Shown: positions 22,501 through 32,379 of the stretch, piece by piece
Numbering within the stretch: position 1 is the stretch's first letter
Layout: each line of letters begins with the position of its first letter
Source: Asterias rubens
Lineage: Eukaryota > Echinodermata > Asteroidea > Forcipulatida > Asteriidae
NCBI RefSeq assembly: GCF_902459465.1
Contig: NC_047064.1
Coordinates: 9,884,476-9,948,475, forward strand
DNA: 64,000 nt
Direction of reading: 5' to 3'
Position numbers and translations under genes: made by a program
The notes under the pieces: generated by a model
What the model was told of the DNA's origin: nothing
The model's input: the letters and a program-made list of their open reading frames with translations, nothing else
The model's database searches: none

Positions 22501-25500
22501 ACATTTTATCAATCACTGGTCAAAAAGAGTATTCAATTTCACTTGGCCGGAATATTCATTGAATTTTATATTAATATAAAAGGCCGCAAGCTGGCCAATA
22601 CTTTGTATGGACGATTAGCTAAGATGGAGAAATGCGTGAATTTTATTGCGTTTCAATGCAATTAATTAATTTTTTGTTGCTGAAATTGGCCGGGGGAAAC
22701 ATAAGATTTTCAATGTTACTATCTTTTGGGTATGATAAGATTTTGTTCGTAACAATTTATTTTACTCCACACGACAGGTCTTCGCTTCACTGTCTTGGGG
22801 AGCTCCTTGATTCTTCTACTCGGAGTGTGTATAAGATGCCTTCCGGTCGGTATCGACAACATCAAATGGTAAAAGCGGCACGGGTTTAGTTTCGTTTGGA
22901 TCAAAGTGAAAGTTTGGAACGCTAGGTGGCAGCAGACTTGCGAACTAATAATTAGCTGTTCTGCAGCCGATTTCACGAAACGTTAGGATTAATCCTAACT
23001 CGAGTTAGGACGAGTAACCCATCCTAACTTAGGATGGGTTTAATGCGTCCTACGTATTTGGATACGGAACTGAACCCGTCCTAAGTCCTAAGATTAATCC
23101 TAAGTAAGGAAGAGTTTGGTGAAATCGACGGCTGACCTCATGTTGAACTATACTTCCGGGTCAACCGGAAGTGGGACCACTTCACAAGAACTATTCAACC
23201 GATTTTCAAATTTGTTTTCAGTTACAGACTCCTTAGGCATTAGTAATAACTTTGACAAATTGTGGCCCCTTGTTGACCTCTACTTCAGGGTCAACCGGAA
23301 GTGGGACCATACCTCAAGAACTACACAACTAGTTTTCAACTGTTTTAGTTAGGACGAAGCTTTGTCTGTACTGGGCCATTACTGGTTTTGTTGCGGCACA
23401 CCATTTTGGCGAAGTGGTAGAAAACCTAAACTGGGCAGATACTGGCTTTAAAGGAAGGTACACCATTTCGGGCAATACTGGTTTTGTAGCTGCACGTCAT
23501 TTTGTCAAAATGGTATAATAAAAAAAACATTTCTGGGGCAATACTGTTTTTGTAGCGGTGCACCATTGTGGCGAAATGGTAGGAAAAGTTGCGCTAGGCC
23601 AATACTGGTTTTGTGGCGGCAAACCATTTTGGCAAATGGTGGAAAACCTGTTTTTTTTTAAGGATATTTTCTCTGACGGGCTATTTCAAGCAGTTTTGAA
23701 ATTTAAAATAAATTATTATAAAATCATATGTGCCAATGGGATCGTCCAATAGTCAATAACTTTGTTTTTTGTATGCATGTCGCCTGACACACAAGGCCTG
23801 AAGGCCACTTCAAGGTGTGGGCTACAATTATTTTTTCCAGAGGCCGTTGTCACCTACTCCTAGGGCTGAAACAGGGTTAACCCGTTTACAGTCCATACGG
23901 ATGTAGGCTTGGGTATCATCAATTCGAAGCCTGGCCGGTAGAGCAGAAAGCACTACCTCCCCAATTTTATGTAGCAAGTGTCACGACCGAGATCACATGG
24001 TCAGCCGCATTACACTTTTCTGTGTCATTTCTTGATCTTGGTTCTAGTGGTTTCTATGTGAAATATTCTTCACACTTAGTTATAGACTGGTTTGTACTTG
24101 ACACCCAAGGCTTCGCAATGATCAAATGTTGTGGGCTTTGTGATCTAGATGTTATTTCAAGCGGTTAGTCGCATTACACAACGGACATGGTAAAAACACA
24201 CTAGCCACAATTCAAAAGTTTCCTCTAACTAAAATACTTGCGAAAGTTTTACTACATGTAACCATGGAGGAATAATCCTGATGTAACAAGCACCTAATTA
24301 CACTTGACACTTAACACTTGTTATTTGTTTTATTTTCCCAACCACTTATGTTCCGATTCTAATCAGGACAATGAACATCGGTCATGTTGGTATTGGTCTG
24401 GCTGGACCAGTCTTAATGGCTGCACCGACCGCTGTATCATCTGTCTGGTTCCCGCCTCATCAGAGGACAACATCCACGGCTATATCGGTGTCAGCAGTAG
24501 CCTTAGGTATTGGCGCATCGTTTCTGATCGGTCCGTATTTCGTCACAAGTGTGCCAGAAAATACAAGGTAGCCTGTGCATCACTTTAAAATTACTCTGAA
24601 CCGGGAGAAACAGAAGCAATATTGTTCCATTTGAAACGCACAGAGTTAAAACGGACAGGGTATTAAAGGGTAAAATTATGTACTTTTTCCTAACAAAAAA
24701 CACAATGTCCACAGATTTACATTAAACATACACAGTTGAAGATTATGATAGTAAAAAGCTTCTCTTGAAGATTTACTTACTGAGGTGCTGTAGTTTTTGA
24801 GAAATGAGTAAAAGTAATAATTTTCGCCTCAGTTTTAGCATGCAAAAACGTATTAACCAGTTATTCTATGGTTTTGGTATAGTATCAAAACTGGTTAAGG
24901 GGATTTTACATGCTAAAATCATTTTGGTCTCCTGAGACCAAAATTATCATTATCTTCAAACCCTGAAAGTTTAATGTAAATCTGTGGACATTTTGAAAAA
25001 GTACCCGAATCCTTTAAAAGAACTATTACGTGCCATCGAAATTTTATTTCATTGAGCAAAAAAACACTATTTCGTTACCTCGAAATAATATTTCGTTCCC
25101 ACATAATTAATGAATTGTTTTGTTCCAAAAGTGATAAAAAGGTGAACTTTGTTATTAATATAATTTTATTTGACTACTATGTTTTGGCTTTATTGCGAAC
25201 GTTATCTAGTCTTACATGCAAACTGTCTCAGAAACAGTAACTTGATAAAGAATGTCAGCCGGACATTCACAATATTTTAGCGGAAACATTTGATATATTT
25301 GTCGGTGTTTTTATTCACCTCGCCAGATAACCCTATGCACTCAAAATATTTGACGTTTTGTTTTTGTTGTTCTTGCCTCAATCAATAGCTCTGCCAATCT
25401 GGATCCTGCCAAGCGTAAACAATATTTTAGTGAGATTATGACACTTATGTATGTAGGTATGTATTATGCAAACTCCATTTCATTGCATCTTATAACATTC

Positions 25501-28500
25501 TGGTTTTCCTAGTTCGGATGGACCTGACCCCTTTATGGGTCATGATGACCCGGAACATGTGTCCAGCTCACCAAAAACTGCATGTGTAAAACTGACACAG
25601 AAATAATGTTTACACTTTTTGTTTTATATAGTTACCTGTTCGTGTTTGTTGTGTTGTCATTCAGCCTTCGAGACAGACTCGCTAGGGTCGAAACGTCAGG
25701 CCATTAACTATTTTTTGTACAGATATTTATGGTCGGAATCTCAACTTTTTTTTAAACTGTGTCAATCTTGACCCAGATTTGGATTGACTCATATCTGGTT
25801 CAGGTTGACCCGGAAACTGTTTAACAAATGTGTCAGTTTGAAACAGTTACTGTCACTTTTTGACACAAACTCCGGGTCATCCTTGACTAGAAGTCAAGCC
25901 CCCATGTGACTCAAAATCTGGGTCAGTTTTTGTGTGTACACTGCTAAACAGGTTTAGTGAGTGATACCTTCTTGTTTTAAGAACATGTTATTCTTTTATG
26001 TGTATAGAATGTGGGGCTACTGCCATTGTAGTTATTGCTGCCCTGTTATATTTTCCAAATAAACCACCAACATCGCCGAGCGTTACGGCCTCCAAACCCC
26101 GGGAGAGTTTTAAGGAAGGAGCAATCAAGATGATCAAGTAAGTTTTAAAAAATAATGCAAAATTGTATACATCACATAATATAATAATTTGTAATGTCTA
26201 TCCTAGTCCATGCGTGTAGAGGAATACAGTTGCATCGGGATACGAACCTGGTCAATTTATTTGAAGATGCATACACATTCCAGTATTATTTGTATTGAAT
26301 ATAATAATGGTTTAGTTTATCTTTGCGTAGTTGTGATTCATGTCCCTTTAGGGCAACCGTAGACTTGATTCAAGTCCCATTCTCGTGTGAGGGTCCCTAA
26401 AGAAGGATTCAGTTCGTACGGTGTCACCTTCAGGGCCACTATATAGCATCTGTTTAATGACCAATTCTTACTTTCCCCTTTTTTTAAAGACGACGTCATA
26501 AATAGAATACTTCTCAGACTGCAAAACTATAACATCATTGAAATCACCCATACTTTTGAGAACGATTAAATCTGTAGTTTTGAAAAAAGAACAATCGTTA
26601 CTAAAATGTTTAACATGCGCGGGTGATTGCCTAAACATCTTCGTCAAAATAGACCAACTTAAGAGTTATCATTACTCAATTTGTTGTGACTACGAAAACA
26701 CAAACAAGCTTTGGTTTCACCAATAACATTGGGATTGGAACAATAATAATTGGTTCTTCGTTGTTGTCGCGATCAAGGATTGACTTCATGACAAACTGTT
26801 CAGCACAAACAGTGTTTTGATGACTAAAGACGCAGGGTATGACGAACATTTATTGCTGAAATTGTTTCGCTGTTATCTGTAGAAGTGGGAATTTCTGGAT
26901 ACCAGCGTTTGCATATAGTTTGACGACGGGAGTATACAGCGGCTGGACAACGCAAATGCCCATCATATTGAGCCAGACGCTTGATGTTGGACAGGTACAT
27001 TAAATTTACACTTTATAAATTATCCGTAAAATTTAAGGAACTTTACCTGGCAGCTAGGGTGCCATTGAGGGTGCCAGGTAAATTCCTATTTCAAGGTGGA
27101 AGTTTCAAGGCACAACTTACATATCTTCCACACTGTGAAATCTACGGCACTTTACCTGGCACCCTAGCTGTCAGGTAAAGTGCCGTAACTTTAACGGATA
27201 TTTTTTTTACAGTGTAGACTGTTACCCCGTCTTTATTCGCAAGGATAAAGGCAGGTTTTTAGAACCAGTGATTTAATATGATACAATTATTTCAACGCGC
27301 AGTGACGTAAGCTTTCCATATCTGTTTTGATTGGCCTGAGGTGATGTGGGTGCAGCTGTCAAACGTCACTTCGGACCAATCAAAACACAGATGTGGAAAA
27401 CTAACTTGATTTGACTGCGAATCTCAATGTGAAATGAATATAGGTCAAAGGTGATTTTGGACGAGTATTGACTCTCTGGCATAACTCACGAGGCTCGAAG
27501 TATGACGTCAGCCCAGATATTCACGCTATATTGAATAGCCCTACTTATTTTAGTGTCAAATGGCAGCAGACTGACCACGTATTCAGTGCGACTGTAGTGA
27601 AAATTGAAAAAACTTCAAAACGAATGAATGTATTATGCCTTTATCAGGCTGCACCATCTTGGCCATCTCTCCTTTGTCATATGATCGTTTACTCCTCGCA
27701 TAAGTAGGTTAAACTTTCTTTTAATGTTGTTCTTTCGAATCTGCAGAATGTTGCTGGCTGGATTGGATTTATCTCGAATGTCGCTATTATAATAACAAGC
27801 CCGATGGCCGCCAGGTAGGCCCTATTAGCAAAACATACATTCATAAATACCTCAGACAGTTTCGCTATTCCTATTGGTGGAGAGCGCGTCACGTGGGTGT
27901 GTATAAACCTTTGTTTATGACCAGTAAAAAGTGTTAATTCATGGGCGTGGCACGCGACCTTGCACCTGTTCTTATAAGACAGTTTCTTCATTCATATTGG
28001 TCGAGAGAGCAACGGCTAAAAAAAATGTGCAACATCACGCGATACGCGCAACGCGCACAAAATTCCCTTATAAGGAGTTGTTTACACTGAGGGCGGCGGA
28101 GGGCTTACCATTTCATGGCTGGAGGGGTGTTGGGTTGAAAGAAATCATTCAACAATTATAATTTCTGCATTTATTTTACTTTTTGACCCAAAAGTGATGA
28201 TGTTTTTGACCAAAAGGGTATTTATGAATGGGAATCAAAGTGTGTTGAATCGGTTTTCAACTAGTGGTTTATTCCCAACGAGGCCTGGTTCTTGATAATT
28301 TACCTCGACTTCGTCTCGGTAAAATTATCAAGAACCAGGCCTCGTTGGGATTAAACCACTACATGTAGTTGAAAACCTCTTCACCACACATTGATTCCCT
28401 TATTCAAACTAATGTGTAAACCTCAAACCATTGTGTATAATGCTGTGAAACAAATGAGCTGTATAGGCCTACAATCATTATGATGGACATCTCGTAGCAT

Positions 28501-30914
28501 TAACAAACCTGTGAAAATTTGGACTCAACTGGTCATCGAAGATGCAAGAGAATAATGAAAAAAGAAACCACGGTGACCCTTTTTGCAACAATACTTTGTG
28601 TGCTTTCAGATGCATAAAAGGCTTCAGCTGAAGTCGTTTATTATTTGAGTGAGAAGTTACCTCTTTCCCCAAAAAAACTTTACGTTAATACTTAATTCGG
28701 AGGAAACCTTTTCTCACAATGTTTTATCTATAAACAGCTGTCAAATGCTTGTTACCAAGTAAGTTGTTATTGCTAGCAACTATTTTGGGCAATAGCCAAT
28801 GTTATAACACACCTCTTGCTTGTTCTGTATTCTGGTTGGCTGAAACACGATCACGTAGGATAAACTATAATAGGCTAGTGATCGCGCGCGCGTGTTTTGC
28901 GGGAATAGTACCAGAGCGGGCACTAGTCTTTGCAAATAGTGCCCGCGGTAACAGCGCCTCCGCTTGACTTGAACCGTGAACCACAACTACAAAACTCCTT
29001 TTTCTGTTCTTATTTTGACATTTAAGACCCAGCTGTGTTATAAAACACATAATTGACTGGCAAAATTGTGTACGTCTATTCCCCTCGGGCCTGTGAGTGG
29101 CCAGAAGAGGGGCCTATTTCCCTCTTGGGAATAGACGTATACTAGTTACCTCGTTGTCAGTCAATATGTGTATAATAGTAGGCAGACGTGATCAATGGAA
29201 TTATTGTCATCTGGTTTTGTCAAGGTTTGTGGACCTAATAGGAGGCAGGATGAAAGCTGTACTCCTTGTATTTCTCGTTGGATCGTGTTTGAGCTGTGTG
29301 TGGGTTGCACTCCTAACAATGGAGTACATCACTTACAATGTCGGTGAGTTTTATTTTAGGGTTTTGAAACCTTTTGCATATCAAGGTTTAGGCCATGACA
29401 TGAATCCATAGTCACTGTCAATGAAGATGTACATTGTATGTACAATAATTTCCCAGTGGGTTTCGGTTTCATTTGTCTTCAAATTTTTGAGAAAAGGGAA
29501 AAAAACAATGAGAGTCGCGTACAAATAATACGGAACCTGCTTAAAATAATCTATTGTTCGGGATTTTTGTTGGGCATTTAAAAAATACAAAAAAAAACAT
29601 CACATCAGCAAGCACTAAAGGAAGCTGTCCACCATCGTTATCTTTACACCAAAGTTTAATGTAATTCTGTGGCTATCTGTGTTTTGTGTTGTACAAAAAA
29701 CACCAAAACCGCTGTTCAAAATGGGCTCCCGGTTCAAGGGGGGGGGGGGGGACTTTGAAAAATGACCGTGTTTGATACCCTTCGATGCAATGTATGTCAA
29801 TATTGTCATCAACCGCAAATGTTCAAATAACGTCACATTGAGAAACTTTACTTTCTCAATGTTATTCATTCAACAAAACGGCTTACAACTTTAGAATGTT
29901 GCAAACAAATCCTATTTGAAATGCAGAGACCATCTAATGTGTGATGTCAGATGATGTCAAGTTTCCGAATAATTACACAAATGTTTTCCTTCCTTGTGTT
30001 TTCCGATCTCAGTGAGTCTATACATTGCCTGTATAGCAACCGGACTTTGTGTGAATTCACCGGTACCAATCTACTTCGAGCTGACGGCAGAGGGCGTGTA
30101 CCCGGTATCAGAGGCTAACAGCACTATGGTGATGGCGTTTATGAATAACGTTGCATGCCTCATCTTTCTGCTGATTTTTATGATTCCAAATATAGGTGAA
30201 CAGAGTGGATGTAACTAGAGAAAAATCACAGTTATGTGTTACGGGTGATACATTTTGCGCCTTGATCAAGGCTATGCTAGCCCCAGCCCTAGTGCTCGCA
30301 GTCGCCCCAGGCTTGCTTATAAGCCCATAGCCCCAGCACCTGCCCTAAACCTTGCCTACTAGCCCTAGCCCCTAACAAAGCCCCTTTTCCAGCCTAGTCC
30401 TAGTGCCAGACCCTGTGTATCCCCAGCCCTGTACACCTAAACCTAACCCAATCCTAGTATGTATGGGGTGAACAAATGGTTGTCGGAACACACGCGCGAG
30501 ACGGATCCTGTATGTGGGATCCCGTATGTGGGGTCGAGACCTGCTGTTCTTCAGTTCTTCCCTTTTCTGAAGAAATTCTGTGGGATTCCATAACAAAGAA
30601 AATCTTGTGAGAGCATTATTCAAAGTACCCCACAGGTTGGCGTGTGTAGAGCATGGTGCTTGGACCTAGATCAGTCACCCTTCTGGCATGCGCTGCTGCC
30701 CAAACTTAAACCCGAAACCCTACAATATTTTTGAACATGCTGTTTCTTGTGTTTCTTGATTGTCACATTTCATCTGTCCATAGGTGTGACGTGGATGACA
30801 TGGTGTCTACTGGGCTCAGTTGCTATCTGTATACCATTGCTTCTCATGTACAAGGAACGCTATAATCGCCTGGATTTGGACACGACAAAAGATACTCGTC
30901 ATGTCGACGCCTAG
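19519..30914 (+). CDS. SLC49A4: Solute carrier family 49 member 4-like transporter, copy B (489 aa)
   Basis: Tandem paralogue of copy A. Coding exons: 19519-19774, 21404-21514, 22778-22868, 24367-24567, 25389-25456, 26008-26137, 26883-26994, 27747-27814, 29225-29343, 30013-30195, 30784-30914. Lengths of exons 2-9 (111, 91, 201, 68, 130, 112, 68, 119) and all intron phases equal those of copy A; exon 10 is 3 nt shorter. Conserved words include GRWYILAVFSLL, WNTWGPI, LLSNWGPIAFVLAG, IRCLPVGIDNIKW, YFPNKPPTSPSV, FWIPAFAYS, GWIGFISNV, PVPIYFELTAEGVYPVSEA and YKERYNRLDLD. The N-terminus carries Asp3-x-x-x-Leu7-Leu8, an exact acidic dileucine motif as used by vertebrate SLC49A4 to reach lysosomes. 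A 20-residue tract rich in D/E/S follows. Transport function is assumed from family. A competing acceptor precedes exon 2 (see the duplication at 21004-21417). Confidence 0.88.
21004..21417 (+). repeat. Tandem duplication of the 3' end of intron 1 and first bases of exon 2 (SLC49A4 copy B)
   Basis: Two diverged ~200-215 bp units: 21004-21219 and 21220-21417. Both begin aggcctacttctaa, share 'agaagagtg', 'gtgtaacttccctt' and 'cacccaaagaggg', and end with a polypyrimidine tract, CAG and an exon 2 start (tttcttttccag|cgaaagttgttctt versus ttgttttccag|ctaaagttgttctc). The downstream acceptor (21403) is the functional one, because exon 2 continues in frame only there. Confidence 0.8.
22128..22460 (+). 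mobile_element. tRNA-derived SINE (family 1), copy 1
   Basis: Head with an A-box-like segment (tggctggattgtgcgtaaag) and a B-box GGTTCGATACC (22185-22195), followed by a family-specific body 'gttgtgcgttggttctctgc', 'cacgagggttttcca' and an end near 'agctcttagctgcgt'. The second copy is 46683-47005. In intron 2 of SLC49A4 copy B. Confidence 0.85.
22964..23133. mobile_element. MITE-like element, 'cacaaagagttagga' family, copy 3
   Basis: Ends gcagccgatttcacgaaacg and tttggtgaaatcgacggctg flank repeated taactcgagttaggac dyads. In intron 3 of SLC49A4 copy B. About 20-50 bp before it lies a solo end of the 40728-40870 family (gtttggaacgctaggtggca, 22913-22945). Confidence 0.75.
23130..23650 (-). 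repeat. Compound satellite (GGAAGT dyads plus CCAGTATTGG units), inverted copy
   Basis: Two 'cgggtcaaccggaagtggga' units (23145-23345) are followed by four to five 'ccaatactggttttgt' units (23360-23650). The same two repeats occur side by side in mirror orientation at 740-2575. In intron 3 of SLC49A4 copy B. The rest of this intron (to 24366) shows nothing recognisable. Confidence 0.75.
24676..25015. mobile_element. Inverted-repeat element 'aatgtccacagatttacatt', copy 1
   Basis: Left end actttttcctaacaaaaaac...aatgtccacagatttacatt is complemented on the right by aatgtaaatctgtggacatt and 'aaaaagtac'. The centre has complementary arms around 'accagttattctatgg'. Related copies are at 41350-41685, with a fragment at 34935-35035. 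In intron 4 of SLC49A4 copy B. Confidence 0.7.
27009..27215. mobile_element. MITE 'ggcactttacctggcagcta', copy 1
   Basis: Left end acactttataaattatccgt...aactttacctggcagctagg, right end 'tttacctggcaccctagctg' through 'acggatattttttttacagtg'. It starts about 14 bp after the donor of exon 7 of SLC49A4 copy B (26995). Other copies: 49708-49899, 51107-51309, 58913-59095. Confidence 0.8.
27286..27500. mobile_element. Repeat with 'ttttgattggcctgaggtga' hairpin, copy 2
   Basis: Shares 'gcgcagtgacgtaagctttc', the 'attgg...ccaatcaaaacacag' hairpin and 'gattttggacgagtattga' with 9943-10212. In intron 7 of SLC49A4 copy B. Confidence 0.65.
27828..28410 (-). mobile_element. ~600-bp CCAAT-bearing repeat, copy 2 (inverted)
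   Basis: Begins 'cattcataaatacctcagac', contains 'cctattggtggagagcgcgt' and a second ATTGG block, and ends with the long hairpin 'cctggttcttgataatttac' against 'attatcaagaaccaggcctc'. It is an uninterrupted version of 14330-15032 and shows the empty site of the element nested there. In intron 8 of SLC49A4 copy B; a 'cactattggtaatt' fragment follows at about 28490-28790. Confidence 0.8.
30250..30450 (+). repeat. Degenerate AGCCCT/CCCTAGC low-complexity tract
   Basis: Irregular repetition of 'agccctag' and 'gccccag' words ending in cacctaaacctaacccaatc, in intron 10 of SLC49A4 copy B. Confidence 0.7.
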
Positions 30915-32306
30915 TAAAAACCTTTACTTGCAGCCCGCCTTGTAACATGAACATCTTACAACACCTTCAAGGCTTGTGAGTTAAGCTTAGCCCGCGGAGA
31001 GTGGCCTCAAGCCAACTGCCGAGGCATCTCCGTCCATGACCGCCTTTCACCTACATCCTACATTCATACGGAGACAATCAAAAGTACAGCTGCCAACTGC
31101 ACTTTGGCCCAATCAAATCTACCGGTCTAGCTGCTTTTGTCCACGGCCTGGATTTGCAGAGTTCATTTGGTTTTACCGTAGTCAGCGATATTATCCCAAC
31201 ACGATGTGTCCGCAACACAAATTACTGGGGTAGAGATATTATCACTTTAACAAAACTGTTTTGAATCAGATATTTACCCGGTAGACTCGCAATTGCCAAG
31301 TCCCTCCAACTGCACTTTGGCCCAATCAAATCTACCGGTCTAGCTGCTTTTGTCCACGGCCTGGATTTGCAGAGTTCATTTGGTTTTACCGTAGTCAGCG
31401 ATATTATCCCAACACGATGTGTCCGCAACACAAATTACTGGGGTAGAGATATTATCACTTTATCAAAACTGTTTTGAATCAGATATTTACCCGGTAGACT
31501 CGCAATTGCCACATCCCTCCGGGTCGGCTTCCCAATCAGTCAATGTTGCACCCTCTACTGGCAACGTTATCTATATCGCCAATCAAGGCTCTAGGAGCCA
31601 TAGCCTGAACATCCGACGTCACATTTTGAGGCTCGTGAAAAACACCAGAGACCAGAATCAAAAACTGCCGTGTGTTTTAACCTTTGACCTCATTAATTTC
31701 ACATACGCAATATCGCTGAAATCCGGAGCGAATAATGTCCACAATTAAGTAATGCTTAAAAAATTATGTACATGTACTTTTTGTTAATTGTTTTAACCTC
31801 CTCGCATTATGTGAAATGAAATATGATGTCCACCTATTAAATTATTTTCCGAAATACTTTTTTTTTTCCGAGTAATTGTCTGACAGTGTACTGTTCATCA
31901 TATCTGACTACAAAAATTTTTATATTTAAAAAAAATTTGCAACATTTCATCTGCATTTAAAATCATTAAAAAACTGATTTGAAAATAACAACACAATTTT
32001 TTGTGAAAGCTATAATATAATAAATTGTTGAGTTCTTGTTTGGGTTGTAAAATTGTTTTTGAGAATGTGCATTTTCAATTCAACTTGAATCCTTGATTCT
32101 GATTGTTCAATCCATACTGCAACAAGGGTGAAATAACACACACTGGTGGTTCTGTATTCTGGTCATTAAGGGGGGGGGCACTTCAGAACTAACAAGTCAC
32201 TACAGAATTAACCTTGGATCAATTTGAGCGGTGTAAAAAACATTTTGTCAACACAAAATAAACCAACAATAAACACTGATATTCCTTATTTCTTTATAAT
32301 ACCTGG
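30915..32306. other. Intergenic region between SLC49A4 copy B and RPL23 (convergent genes)
   Basis: Holds a tandem duplication (31093-31518) and AT-rich sequence. AATAAA at 32019-32024 is the clearest plus-strand polyadenylation word but is 1.1 kb from the stop codon of SLC49A4 copy B. No other exon was recognised. Confidence 0.45.
31093..31518 (+). repeat. Two tandem 213-bp units
   Basis: The block starting ccaactgcactttggcccaa at 31093 repeats at 31306 with very few differences (taacaaaactg versus tatcaaaactg near the end). The near identity implies a recent duplication. It lies 180 bp after the stop codon of SLC49A4 copy B. ORFs here (31036-31748) follow the repeat and resemble no family. 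Confidence 0.9.
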
Positions 32307-32312
32307 TTTATT
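32307..32312 (-). terminator. Polyadenylation signal of RPL23
   Basis: AATAAA on the minus strand (plus-strand tttatt), about 70 nt after the stop codon, a normal distance for a short ribosomal protein 3' UTR. Confidence 0.6.
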
Positions 32313-32379
32313 GGATCATGCGCCATTGCCAGAAATAAAACTATACACTTGAACTGCCCTGTGCCACCGCCTGTTTAAT

